From JAAYEA01 sp012689325 (GTDB taxonomy: Bacteria; Chloroflexota; Anaerolineae; JAAYEA01): DNA of 64,000 nucleotides. The first letter of the stretch is position 1; each line of letters opens with the position of its first letter. This document shows, one piece after another, positions 16,801-24,778 of this stretch. Below the pieces are notes generated by a model. That model had not been told where the DNA came from, searched no databases, and saw nothing but the letters and a program-made list of their open reading frames with translations. Both the position numbers and the translations under genes were made by a program. The stretch is taken from NCBI GenBank assembly GCA_036841525.1, contig DAITVZ010000010.1, forward strand, positions 25,358 to 89,357, given 5' to 3'.

Positions 16801-17280
16801 GCCACCTGGGAGACGGTGGCGGTCAACCTGTCTGCGACCGAACATGAGGTGGACATGGGCCTCTGGCCGGGGAGCAACCAGTCGCTGTTCCGCGTCATCG
16901 CCTCCGATGGCGTCAACACCGACGAGGACCGTTCGGACGCCACCTTCACCGTCACCACCAAGGCGCCGGAGGCGTTCATCATCTCGCCCGAGGCCGGATC
17001 CTCCTTCCTGGAAGGCCAGCAGGTGATGCTGGTCGGCGAGGCCTATGACGTCGAGGACGGCGTCCTCCCCGCCGACGCGCTGGTTTGGAGCTCGGATGTG
17101 CAGGGGCACTTGGGCGCCGGCCCGCAACTGGCCGTCACCAACCTGCAGCCCGGCGGCCACGTGATCACCCTGCGCGCCACCGATAGCGACGGCAAGGTCG
17201 GCATCGCCAGCGCCCTGATCTTTGTGGGGCCGGCCCCGGCGCCGATCCACCTGCCGCTCCTGATGAAGAGCCCGTCCTAG
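13804..17280 (+). CDS. exported multi-domain metzincin-type metallopeptidase
   Basis: A 1158-residue secreted protein. Order: signal peptide (1-28); DNRLRE-like beta-sandwich (about 40-215, with ASWTETGATWNNQP); Thr-Pro-Arg linker (about 219-256); Rossmann/glutamine-amidotransferase-like domain (257-455, IVGVGEGGYAFFG); second linker (457-487); CARDB-like segment (PDLTISNSDLEVTQAIQDL); peptidase-like domain with HELGHTYGRPH (His750, Glu751, His754, Gly757, His760), the metzincin zinc signature HExxHxxGxxH, and Met808 in LMTYCDNEW as Met-turn; then two Ig/FnIII-like modules (from about 958 and 1055). The C terminus is IHLPLLMKSPS. The start is chosen from the AAAGGAG site; an in-frame ATG 16 codons upstream lacks one. 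Likely digests extracellular protein or glycoprotein; followed by a terminator, so monocistronic. Confidence 0.85.
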   Translation: MKPRFLIAALALALTLTLSLSGSAILAQGADPPQLAAPLTPIIGFTRILYADRDTFVGNLVPTNNYGTQTLLTVGRDACIGAEFPEWGRALIHFDLSPIPAGQVIISAKLKLYLRYYRTSTANVIGAHRVTASWTETGATWNNQPSNSATAAATTSVGSATGSWYEWTVTDLVKSWYAGTYTNHGFKMIVSGEPTCFQRTFDSRENLSGNDPQLVIVYSAPTPTRTATRTATRTATVTRTPTLTYTPTVTPRPGGFLYIYREDRATGEAFQKFFGDRGYRLDLVAMAELLKVDLRPYRTIIVGYDTGDTTTWGDTRLVNFLIESQKPIVGVGEGGYAFFGKLALDIGYPNGGHGSETRSLVLDRNQSIYKTPFPISVPRDSILVLYKESPCVLLNWARRPADVLLIGQDPDNQIYYTIAQEQERFLLWGYGAHPAAMIAPCQELFINACHLPITFPMTPTATRTPTSTVTSTRTPTRTPTRTPPPGPDLTISNSDLEVTQAIQDLSNSVVLIANKRAYVRAHVRASSGSHANVLGWFYVYRGGALVAGPLPADNPGSRITVKASPSRGQVNDSFFVELPPAALGAGSCQVCLSLNPDRLVPEPNYTNNWGCTTVTFTSSPQMKVRIYNVRYNQGGTTRQATATDIFNLVSWLRRVYPVPSVQWQWRTLDWTRSDLPSTAGCGVVNNLLAAARLLDGNPSGWRYYGMVSDAGGFMRGCAAGIPAYIASGPTGTGTWGWDFDGSYGDWYGAHELGHTYGRPHVEFCGAGGGAAYPYPNGYIGGPAGDTSRYYGWDVELRVVRPPTWTDLMTYCDNEWISDWNYANIRNRLITEGVWSTRKEAQVSLSTEYLALFGSAHLREGTAQLDVLYRLRDIAAPEPPTPSEDWAIQLLGGSGEALASHPFTPKEADPDEYEAGTEGTGQALIQEVIPWVAGTSRVAITYRGQVVAEKAVSQYVPDVHLIYPNGGEVLSQAKVTVRWEGQDADGDQLAYTLLYSTDAGATWETVAVNLSATEHEVDMGLWPGSNQSLFRVIASDGVNTDEDRSDATFTVTTKAPEAFIISPEAGSSFLEGQQVMLVGEAYDVEDGVLPADALVWSSDVQGHLGAGPQLAVTNLQPGGHVITLRATDSDGKVGIASALIFVGPAPAPIHLPLLMKSPS

Positions 17281-17314
17281 CCCGTAGCGCCGGATGGGGC
17301 AGTCCCGCTAACCT

Positions 17315-17354
17315 GCGAGGGCGCAGCGGCTCGTGGCCGCTGCGCCCTCGCTTT
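17315..17354 (+). terminator. intrinsic terminator after metzincin gene
   Basis: Perfect 16-base arms (17315-17330 and 17336-17351) around tcgtg, followed by ttt. The downstream promoter -35 begins inside its tail. Confidence 0.78.
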
Positions 17355-17380
17355 GACGCTGCCTGCTTTTGCCCTAGAAT
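17353..17380 (+). promoter_or_regulatory. promoter of first GH29 gene
   Basis: TTGACG (17353-17358), 16-base spacer, TAGAAT (17375-17380), about 42 bases before the ATG. Confidence 0.6.
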
Positions 17381-17422
17381 GAGCCTTGTGACGATCCTCC
17401 ATACCCACGAAAGGAACCTGCC

Positions 17423-18679
17423 ATGACCCTGCAAGATGATGCCATTCGGCCTGAGCGCGGCCAGCGGCCCGACGCCCGCCAGGACCCCCGCCTGGACTGG
17501 TGGCGGGACGCCAAGTTCGGCCTGTTCATCCACTGGGGGCTCTACGCCATCCCTGCGGGGACCTGGAAGGGCGAGCCAGTCGCCGGGCTTGGCGAGTGGA
17601 TCATGTACCGCGCCCGCATCCCCGTCCGCGAGTACGAGCAACTCGCAGCCCAGTTCAACCCAGTCCAGTTCGACGCCGCCCAATGGGTCGCCCTGGCCAA
17701 GGCCGCCGGGCAAAAGTACCTGGTCATCACCTCCAAGCACCACGACGGCTTTTGCCTCTTCCAGTCCAAGGTCACTGGCTACAACATGGCGGATGGGACC
17801 CCCTTCCGTCGCGACGTGCTCAAGGAGCTGGCCGCCGAATGCCGCAAGCAGGGCCTCAAACTCGGCTTTTACTACTCGCAAACCCAGGACTGGCACCATC
17901 CCGATGGCGACGGCAACGATTGGGATTACGACGAGGCCAAGAAGGACTTTGCGGGGTATATCGAGCGCTATGTCAAGCCGCAGGTGACCGAGCTGCTCAC
18001 CAACTATGGCCCCATCTGCCTGATCTGGTTCGACACCCCCAAGGGCATCACCGCAGACCAGAGCGAGTCCCTGGCCGAGTTGGTGCACAAGCTCCAGCCC
18101 GACTGCCTGGTGAGCGGCCGCGTCGGCAATACCCTGGGTGACTATGCCTCCGCCGGCGATAACCGGATCCCCGGCCAGGCGGTGACCATGGACTGGGAGA
18201 CGCCCGCCACCATCAACGACACTTGGGGCTTCAAGTCGTACGATCACAACTGGAAGTCGATCGCGGACCTGGTGCGCAAATTGGTGGACATCGTTAGCAA
18301 GGGCGGCAACTATCTCCTCAACGTCGGCCCCACCGCCGAGGGGATCATCCCGCAGCCCAGCGTGGAGCGGCTGCTGGGCATGGGCAGATGGCTCGAGGTC
18401 AACGGCGAGGCGGTCTATGGCACGCGCCCCGGCCCGGTGCAGGGGCTGGCTTGGTGCCGCTCCACCGCCAAGCCTGGCGCTGTCTATCTGCACATCCTGG
18501 ATTGGCCGCAAGGCGGCGAGCTGCTGGTCCCGGGGGTCAAGGGCGTCAAGGGCGCCTATCTGCTGGGCGACGCCTCTCGCGCCCCACTGCCGGTCCGCGA
18601 GACCGACGATGGAACGATCATCCACGGCCCCGCCGCCGCGCCGGACGAGATGGATACCGTGGTGGTGCTGAGCGTCTGA
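17423..18679 (+). CDS. alpha-L-fucosidase, GH29 family
   Basis: A 418-residue GH29 enzyme that hydrolyses terminal alpha-L-fucose from glycans by a retaining mechanism. Family landmarks are WWRDAKFGLFIHWGLY at the start of the barrel, SKHHDGFCLF, GFYYSQTQDW, and LIWFDTP with Asp204 as the predicted nucleophile; GGNYLLNVGPTAEG closes the catalytic domain. No signal peptide is visible, so the enzyme is likely cytoplasmic and acts on imported oligosaccharides. AAAGGAA lies before the ATG. Monocistronic, with promoter and terminator of its own. It is distinct from the second GH29 protein at 20393-21685, whose nucleophile region reads LFFDFSYPG. Confidence 0.93.
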   Translation: MTLQDDAIRPERGQRPDARQDPRLDWWRDAKFGLFIHWGLYAIPAGTWKGEPVAGLGEWIMYRARIPVREYEQLAAQFNPVQFDAAQWVALAKAAGQKYLVITSKHHDGFCLFQSKVTGYNMADGTPFRRDVLKELAAECRKQGLKLGFYYSQTQDWHHPDGDGNDWDYDEAKKDFAGYIERYVKPQVTELLTNYGPICLIWFDTPKGITADQSESLAELVHKLQPDCLVSGRVGNTLGDYASAGDNRIPGQAVTMDWETPATINDTWGFKSYDHNWKSIADLVRKLVDIVSKGGNYLLNVGPTAEGIIPQPSVERLLGMGRWLEVNGEAVYGTRPGPVQGLAWCRSTAKPGAVYLHILDWPQGGELLVPGVKGVKGAYLLGDASRAPLPVRETDDGTIIHGPAAAPDEMDTVVVLSV

Positions 18680-18684
18680 GAAAG

Positions 18685-18720
18685 AAAGACCCTACAGGTT
18701 TCGGAAAGCCTGTAGGGTCT
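18685..18720. terminator. bidirectional hairpin, copy A of a 36-base hairpin family
   Basis: Twelve-base perfect arms (18687-18698 and 18709-18720) with a ggtttcggaaagcc-type top. Lies between the convergent fucosidase and HAD genes. It matches the hairpin at 57258-57293 at 28 of 36 positions, with two compensatory base-pair changes. Confidence 0.8.
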
Positions 18721-18738
18721 GGTCAGGTCCATTGGCGC

Positions 18739-19431
18739 TCACTCCGCCAAGCCAACGATCCCCAGCAGCTCATCCAGCCGCCGGATTTCGTAGCGTATCT
18801 CCAGCCCCGCGGGGCGCTCCTTCCCCGCGGGGTTGTACCAGCAAGCGTCGATTCCATAGGCAGCGGCCCCGGCGATGTCCGAGGTGAGGCTATCGCCCAC
18901 CATCAGCACCCGGGCCTTATCCGGCCAGCCCATCCGCGCGAAGGCGACGTCAAAGATCGCCGGCTCCGGCTTGGCCGCGGCCACCTCTTCCGAGATGACG
19001 ATATCGGCGATATAGTCGCGGATGGCGCAGCCGTCCACGCGGGGGCGCTGCACGTCGGCGAGCCCGTTGGTGATGATCAGCATCCCCACCCGGCCATGCA
19101 GGGCCCGCACCACCTCCTCTGCGCCCTCCAATAGCTCCGTCCCGTGCGCCAGAGTGTGCAGATGGGTCCGGCTGAACAGCTCTGGGTCGCAGGTGATGCC
19201 CAGCGCCTCGAAAAGCTGCTCGAAGCGCCGCGTGCGCAGCACCTCCTGAGTGATCTGCCCCTGCTCGAACTCGCGCCAGATCCGGGCGTTGATCCGGCGA
19301 TAGGCGCGCAACGCCCCGTCTCGCCAGGGCAGCCCCAGCTCGCCGAAGGTCGCCTCGAGCGCGCCCGCCTCGGCCCGGTCATAGTCAAAGAGCGTCCCAT
19401 CGGCGTCCAAGAGCAGCCAGCTATAGCGCAT
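18739..19431 (-). CDS. HAD-family phosphatase, YjjG-like nucleotidase
   Basis: A 230-residue HAD hydrolase with the YjjG-family layout: motif I LLDADGTLFDY (Asp9 nucleophile, Asp11), an alpha-helical cap (about 15-95), motif II IITNG, motif III Lys in AAAKPEPAIF and motif IV VGDSLTSDI. YjjG enzymes dephosphorylate non-canonical pyrimidine nucleoside monophosphates; here sugar-phosphate activity is equally possible given the operon. It is the last gene of a six-gene leftward operon, 12 bases after the GNAT gene. Confidence 0.82.
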   Translation of the reverse strand: MRYSWLLLDADGTLFDYDRAEAGALEATFGELGLPWRDGALRAYRRINARIWREFEQGQITQEVLRTRRFEQLFEALGITCDPELFSRTHLHTLAHGTELLEGAEEVVRALHGRVGMLIITNGLADVQRPRVDGCAIRDYIADIVISEEVAAAKPEPAIFDVAFARMGWPDKARVLMVGDSLTSDIAGAAAYGIDACWYNPAGKERPAGLEIRYEIRRLDELLGIVGLAE

Positions 19432-19443
19432 CTCGCCCCCTGA

Positions 19444-20364
19444 TTATGTATAGTCTTTGCGGTAGACCAGGACGTTATGCATGGCACGGAATCCAAGCGC
19501 TGCATAGAAGCGATAGGCGTCATCGCGATAGTCGTCGGTCTCGACCACGATGGTCTCCGCGCCCAGTTGCCGCAGGCGCCACAGGCCCTCTCCGGCCAGC
19601 GCGCGGGCCAGCCCGTGGCGCCGGGCGTCTTCCCGCACGCCCAGCGGCTCGATCTGCCCGCTGGGCCGTCCACCCACGCCCTGGGGCGCGAACCAGCAGA
19701 TGCAGAACCCCGCCAGCGCCCCGCCCTCGTCCACGGCCACCAGGTCCAGCTCGGGGCGATAGCCGGGCTGGCGCAGTATCCACTGCCGCCAGCCCACGGT
19801 CATGTTCTCGGTGCCGAACACGGCCCGCTGGAGCGCCACGTAGGCATCCACCTCATCCGGCCCCCGCCAGGGTCGCACCTCAAAGCCGCTGGGCGGCGCG
19901 GCGGGGGCAGCGACGTCGCGTTCCAGCCGCAGCAGCACCTTGCTCCACGAGTCCTCGCCCACGCCAGCCTGCGAGGCCCAGCCATGCGCTTCCAAGACGT
20001 CCCGCCGCTCTTGCTGCCAGTCAAAGACGTTGACGAACCAGGCAGGCCGGCCAAAGCGGGTTCCCAGTGCGTCGCGCGCCCGCTCGTCCGCCCAGGCTAG
20101 GATGGCCGCATGCGTCCCCGCCGGCGCCGCCGGGTGCATCACCTCATCCAGCGCCCAGAACGGGGCCTGCAGGACCGCCCAGGCCATCAGCTCGCCGGTC
20201 TCTGTCTCCCACAGGCAGGCGTTGGCCGGGTCGTCCAGCGCCCACGAGGAGAGGCGATAGGGCAGGTCAGCGACGTGCAGGTTGTCGGCAGCCGATGCCC
20301 GGGCCAGGGCGATCATACGGCCCTGGTCCCGGTCCCCCTGATAGGCCCTTCTGTGAAGCGGCAT
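19444..20364 (-). CDS. tandem GNAT-domain N-acetyltransferase
   Basis: A 306-residue protein with two GNAT folds in tandem. The C-terminal one (about 160-306) has a clear acetyl-CoA loop (PLGVREDARRHGLARALAGE) and the end pattern DAYRFYAALGF; the N-terminal copy (about 10-150) is weaker, keeping only EAHGW-type features. This is the architecture of mycothiol-synthase-like and aminoglycoside-type acetyltransferases; the substrate is unknown. It lies 28 bases after the second GH29 gene and 12 before the HAD gene, so it may modify a sugar or a detoxification substrate released by the operon. Confidence 0.8.
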   Translation of the reverse strand: MPLHRRAYQGDRDQGRMIALARASAADNLHVADLPYRLSSWALDDPANACLWETETGELMAWAVLQAPFWALDEVMHPAAPAGTHAAILAWADERARDALGTRFGRPAWFVNVFDWQQERRDVLEAHGWASQAGVGEDSWSKVLLRLERDVAAPAAPPSGFEVRPWRGPDEVDAYVALQRAVFGTENMTVGWRQWILRQPGYRPELDLVAVDEGGALAGFCICWFAPQGVGGRPSGQIEPLGVREDARRHGLARALAGEGLWRLRQLGAETIVVETDDYRDDAYRFYAALGFRAMHNVLVYRKDYT

Positions 20365-20392
20365 CGGCAGCCTCCGTTCGGGCGCCGCGGCC

Positions 20393-21685
20393 CTACTGCA
20401 AGAACAACTCGATCACCGGCACCACTGCGTCCGGCTTTTGCACCGGCAGAAGCAAGGTCAGCGTGTCGGCAGCGGTCCCCTCGATGTGATGGCGCAGCTC
20501 CGCCGTGCGGAAGGCCACCTCCGAGGCATCGTTGAGAAATTGCGCGTACTTGACCTTGCCCGCATAGCCATCCAGGTGCAGCTCGCGGATCGGCCAGGAA
20601 TAGACGTGGACGTAGAGCCGGTTGGTCTCCGGGTTGTAGGTCAGGCGGCAGTCCTGCGGAACGGCGAAGGACTCGGGTGCCTGGGTGCAGCCATAGATGG
20701 ACCGGCCGTGCTGCCGCATCCACTTGCCCATGCCGGCGAGCCGCTCCAGCGCCCGCGCGTCGAACTCGCCGCGCGCCGTGGGCCCCACGTTGAGCAGCAC
20801 GTTGCCGCCCTTGCTCACCGAGTCGATGAGCATCTTGACGAGCTGATCCTCGCTCTTCCAGGTGGTCTCGTCGCGGTGATAGCCCCACGATCCGGAGAAG
20901 GTCTGACAGGTCTCCCAGAGTACCTTGCGCCCATTGGCCGTCACCCAGCCGCGGACCATGAACTGCTCCGGCGTCTTGAAATCCCAGCCCCAGTCGGTGT
21001 CGCCCAAATCCAGCCGGTCATCCACCAGCACCTTGGGCTGCAGCTCGCGCACCAGCTTGAGCAGCTTTTCCGACTCCCAATCATCGCGACCCTTGCCGTC
21101 CTCGCCGGGATAGGAAAAGTCGAAAAAGAGGCAGTCGATCTGCCCGAACTGGGTCAGCAGCTCGCGCACCTGGTTGCGCATATACTCGGCATAGACCTTC
21201 ATGTCGCGGCCCTTTTCGCGCTCTCGCAGCTCCAGGTTGTCGCGCATGGGATGGACGCGGTCGATGGGGAACTGGGGATGGTGCCAGTCGATGAGCGAGT
21301 AGTAAAAGCCCACCTTGAGCCCCTCGGCGCGGAAGGCCTCCACCATCGGCTTGAGCAAGTCCTTGCCGTAGGGCGTCTTGGTCGCCTTATAGTCAGTGTA
21401 GGCGCTATCCCACAGGCAAAAACCCTCGTGGTGCTTGGTGGTGATGACGAAATACTTCATCCCTGCCTCGCGCGCCGCCTTGGCCCAGGCCTTGGGATCG
21501 TATAGGTCCGGGTCAAAGTGATCAAAGTACTTTTGATAGTCCTCGTCCGTGATGCGCTCGCGGTTCTTGACCCATTCATGGCGGGCGGCCAGCGCATAGG
21601 CGCCCCAGTGGATGAACATGCCAAAGCGGTCATGGACCCACCAGCTCGAGTCGCCGGTGGCGGGACGGACATCACACATGGACAT
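20393..21685 (-). CDS. alpha-L-fucosidase, GH29 family (operonic copy)
   Basis: A 430-residue GH29 enzyme. Landmarks are WWVHDRFGMFIHWGAYAL, TTKHHEGFCLWDS, GFYYSLIDWHHP, and the nucleophile region DCLFFDFSYPG with predicted Asp189; KGGNVLLNVGPTARGEFD ends the barrel. No signal peptide. It differs enough from the 17423-18679 protein that the two probably have different linkage preferences. AAGGAGGAGG precedes the ATG. It lies between the alpha-mannosidase and GNAT genes in a tight operon, consistent with sequential trimming of a fucose- and mannose-containing glycan. Confidence 0.92.
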   Translation of the reverse strand: MSMCDVRPATGDSSWWVHDRFGMFIHWGAYALAARHEWVKNRERITDEDYQKYFDHFDPDLYDPKAWAKAAREAGMKYFVITTKHHEGFCLWDSAYTDYKATKTPYGKDLLKPMVEAFRAEGLKVGFYYSLIDWHHPQFPIDRVHPMRDNLELREREKGRDMKVYAEYMRNQVRELLTQFGQIDCLFFDFSYPGEDGKGRDDWESEKLLKLVRELQPKVLVDDRLDLGDTDWGWDFKTPEQFMVRGWVTANGRKVLWETCQTFSGSWGYHRDETTWKSEDQLVKMLIDSVSKGGNVLLNVGPTARGEFDARALERLAGMGKWMRQHGRSIYGCTQAPESFAVPQDCRLTYNPETNRLYVHVYSWPIRELHLDGYAGKVKYAQFLNDASEVAFRTAELRHHIEGTAADTLTLLLPVQKPDAVVPVIELFLQ

Positions 21686-21710
21686 GGTTGCCTCCTCCTT
21701 GGATACGGAT

Positions 21711-24700
21711 CTATTCGACCAGGGTCACCTTTAGGGTCTTGATCTCGAACGGGCCAAAGCTCAGCTCGACGCGGCCCTCAGCCAGCTCGAGCGGGGCGCT
21801 CGCCTCCTCCATCAGGTTGGCCTCCCAGACGGCGGCCACGCCGACGCCAAAGCGCAGCGCCGTTCGCTCGCCCCGGCCGGCCGCTTCGTACAGCCGCACG
21901 ATGAGGTCATCGCCGTCCTCGGCCTTTTTCACCGCCTCGACGATCACATTGCGCGCGTCCAGGCTCAGGAACGAGGCCGATGGCGGGGCTTGGCCGGCGT
22001 GAGGCGCGGCAACGACCGCGCGCAGCGGGATGTTCAGCTCGTACCCCGCGTGGATCACGCCTCCGGCCACGTGATCGCCCGCATGGGGATAGAGGGCATA
22101 GGTGAATACGTGGTCGGCCTGGTCGGTGTAGGCGTGATGCGGCTCGCCGGGCTGCACCGACTCGTCGGCCACCAGGCGCGGCCCAGGATAGGGCACGCTG
22201 CGGAGCAGGTCGAGATCGAGGGTGTGCCCCTTCACCTTGTGGCCGTACTTGCTGTCGTTCAACAGCGCCACGCCATAGTCGCCCTGCGAGAGGTCGACCC
22301 ACTTGTGCGCCGCCACCTCATCGCGAGCCAGGTCCCAGGTGGTATTGCGATGGGTGGGCCGTCGGAGGTGGCCGAACTGGATCTCGTAGGTCGCCGCGTC
22401 CGCCAGCACTGCCACCGGGAAGCTGGTGCGCAGCATGCTCTGGGTCTCACGCCAGTGCAGCCGCGTGACGAAATCCAGCCGGGGGCTGCCCGCGGTCAGG
22501 GCGATCTCTTGCACCAACTCGGAGTGGCCCAGCCGGTAGGTCTGCGTCACCACGGCGCGGGGGCCATCCACGCGCGCTACCGCCGAAGCCAGCGCCAGGT
22601 ACCGCGGCGCGCGCTCGGCATAATCCATCGGAAAGTCCCAGGCGTCGCCCTGGTCGGCATAGACCGCCAGCCGGTTGCCCGCTTCACCCGCCGCCAGCGC
22701 CTCACGCCCGCAGCGCTTGTCCCAGACCGAGGCGATGGAGCCATCGGCGTTGAAACGCACGCGCAGCACGTCGTTCTCCAGCCCCTCCGGGCTCGCCGAA
22801 ACGACGGGGAGCTCGGCGGGAACGGCGGCATCTACCGTTGCATAGCCCAATGGCGGCGCGGTCACCCGCAGCCAGCGTCCGCCAGCCTGCACCCACTCGG
22901 TGCGCTCCCAGGAGAGCGCGTTGCGCACCACCACCGGCGCGGCCAGCCCGCGGGTGTCCACGCGGCCCGCCAGCCGCCGCTCCGCCGCAGCGATGCCCTC
23001 GCCGACCTCCGCGAGCAGCGCGGCGTAGCGCGCCAGGCTCTCGTCGTACACCCGCTCGATGGACGAGCCGGGGAGGATATCATGGAACTGGTAGAGCAGC
23101 GCCTCCCGCCAGATGTCCAACAGCCGCTCCGCCGGGTAAGGCGAATCGTCCAGCGCGGCGGCAAGCTCCCACTCGCGCAGCGCCTGCTCCATCCGCCGGT
23201 TATACCACTTGTTCCGCGCCTCGGTGGTCAGCGTCCCCTGATGCCGCTCCAGGTAGAGCTCGCCGACCCAGGTGGGCAGCCGGGGCTCGGCCGAACGCCA
23301 CTTGGCGAAAAAGGCCGTGGAGGGCTCCTGCGTCACCGGGCTCAGCCCGGAGAGGTTCTTGAGGCGCGCCAGCCGCTCCAGGTGCTCCTCGCCGGGGCCG
23401 CCGCCGCCGTCGCCGATGCCGAACAGCAGCAGTGCGTGCTCCGAGATGCCGACGTCCTTATAGTTGGTTTCCACCTTGTGCACGGCGCGCGGCGCGGCCG
23501 AGCTGTTGTAGGTCTCCTCCGGCAGCATGTGCGCCAGCACGGCGCTGCCGTCGATCCCCTGCCAGCGGAAGGACTGGTGCGGGAACTTGTTGATGAGGCT
23601 CCAGGACATCTTTTGCGTCATGAAATAGTTCACGCCAGCGCGCTTGAGCAACTGGGGAACCGCGCCGGAATAGCCAAAGACATCGGGCAGCCAGAGCGTG
23701 TCCACGTCCGCGCCGAACTCGTCCCGGAAGAAACGCTTGCCCAAGAGGAGCTGCCGCACCAGCGCCTCGCCGCCCGAGACGTTGGTATCCGCCTCCACCC
23801 ACATGGCCCCCTGTGGCTCCAGCCGCCCCTCGCGTATCCGCGCCTTCATCTTGGCGTACAGCTCGGGATACTGCTCCTTCATCCAGAGGAACTGCTGCGG
23901 CTGGCTCTGGCCAAAGACATAGTCGGGATACGTCTCCATGTTGGCCAGCGCGGTGGCAAAGGTGCGCGCCGCCTTGCGCACCGTCTCGCGGACCGGCCAA
24001 AGCCAGCCCAGGTCCATGTGGGCATGGCCGATAGCGCTGATGGACAGGGACGGGTCGCCGCCCCGCTTGGCCAGCATCGGACGCAGGCAGGCCCTCGCCT
24101 GCTCCACCTCTCCCGGAGTCAGGTCGCGCAGGGCGTGGCTGGCGTCGTTGAGCGCGGCCAGAGTCTGCTGGTAGCGGGCGCTGTTCTGCGGCAGCACCTT
24201 CAGGAAATCCAGCAGCACCTCCCAGTCGTAGAAGAGCGCGCGCACGTCATCCCGGCAGACGGCGATGCTCGCCTCCTTGATCGTGCCGTTCTCTGGCAGG
24301 TTGCCAAATAGGTCGTTGCAACCGGCGTCGGCCCAGACGTCCACGGCCTCGCCGCCCTGGCACAGCTCGGCGAAGGGCAGCACCCGCTTGCCGGGCCGCC
24401 CCAGCGAACAGTCAAAGCCGGACGAGACGTTGGTCAGCCCGCGCACCGGCACGCCTTGCTCGTCGTAGACGCACATCTCGCCGTTCACGTCCAGCAACAG
24501 GACCACCTTTTGCCCCGCCGCTGACTCGGGAACGCGCCCGGTGAGGTGGAACCAGGCGCAGTCAAAGAGGTCGCCCCATTTGTCGCCGATGGACAGGCGG
24601 CGTTCCTGGCCGCCCTGGCGCTGCCCATAGGGCAGCGGCTCGCGGCTCCACCAGGCGCGAATCGCCAGCTCGGCGATAGGCTGATACGTCGCCCGGCCCA

Positions 24701-24755
24701 GCATCTCCAGGACGCGGTCCAGGTAACGGGTCGTATGGGGCTTGAAATCCGGCAT
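21711..24755 (-). CDS. alpha-mannosidase, GH38 family
   Basis: A 1014-residue GH38 alpha-mannosidase. An N-terminal beta-rich region of about 230 residues precedes the catalytic barrel with the zinc motif GHAHMDLGWLWPVRE, and the nucleophile region TLWLPDVFGYSG. The middle helical domain and long C-terminal beta domain (through VELSFGPFEIKTLKVTLVE) have normal length for bacterial class II enzymes. The ATG at 24755 is preceded by a GGAAAG-type site; the open frame upstream overlaps the aldo/keto reductase and is not coding. It removes alpha-linked mannose from oligosaccharides, probably in the cytoplasm since no signal is seen. Operon partner of GH29. Confidence 0.93.
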   Translation of the reverse strand: MPDFKPHTTRYLDRVLEMLGRATYQPIAELAIRAWWSREPLPYGQRQGGQERRLSIGDKWGDLFDCAWFHLTGRVPESAAGQKVVLLLDVNGEMCVYDEQGVPVRGLTNVSSGFDCSLGRPGKRVLPFAELCQGGEAVDVWADAGCNDLFGNLPENGTIKEASIAVCRDDVRALFYDWEVLLDFLKVLPQNSARYQQTLAALNDASHALRDLTPGEVEQARACLRPMLAKRGGDPSLSISAIGHAHMDLGWLWPVRETVRKAARTFATALANMETYPDYVFGQSQPQQFLWMKEQYPELYAKMKARIREGRLEPQGAMWVEADTNVSGGEALVRQLLLGKRFFRDEFGADVDTLWLPDVFGYSGAVPQLLKRAGVNYFMTQKMSWSLINKFPHQSFRWQGIDGSAVLAHMLPEETYNSSAAPRAVHKVETNYKDVGISEHALLLFGIGDGGGGPGEEHLERLARLKNLSGLSPVTQEPSTAFFAKWRSAEPRLPTWVGELYLERHQGTLTTEARNKWYNRRMEQALREWELAAALDDSPYPAERLLDIWREALLYQFHDILPGSSIERVYDESLARYAALLAEVGEGIAAAERRLAGRVDTRGLAAPVVVRNALSWERTEWVQAGGRWLRVTAPPLGYATVDAAVPAELPVVSASPEGLENDVLRVRFNADGSIASVWDKRCGREALAAGEAGNRLAVYADQGDAWDFPMDYAERAPRYLALASAVARVDGPRAVVTQTYRLGHSELVQEIALTAGSPRLDFVTRLHWRETQSMLRTSFPVAVLADAATYEIQFGHLRRPTHRNTTWDLARDEVAAHKWVDLSQGDYGVALLNDSKYGHKVKGHTLDLDLLRSVPYPGPRLVADESVQPGEPHHAYTDQADHVFTYALYPHAGDHVAGGVIHAGYELNIPLRAVVAAPHAGQAPPSASFLSLDARNVIVEAVKKAEDGDDLIVRLYEAAGRGERTALRFGVGVAAVWEANLMEEASAPLELAEGRVELSFGPFEIKTLKVTLVE

Positions 24756-24778
24756 ACGATTCCTTTCCTTCGCTCCGC

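Noticed and set aside
21990..24311. A long plus-strand frame opposite the GH38 gene
   Set aside because: Antisense frame without homologous motifs; GH38 catalytic motifs are clear on the other strand.
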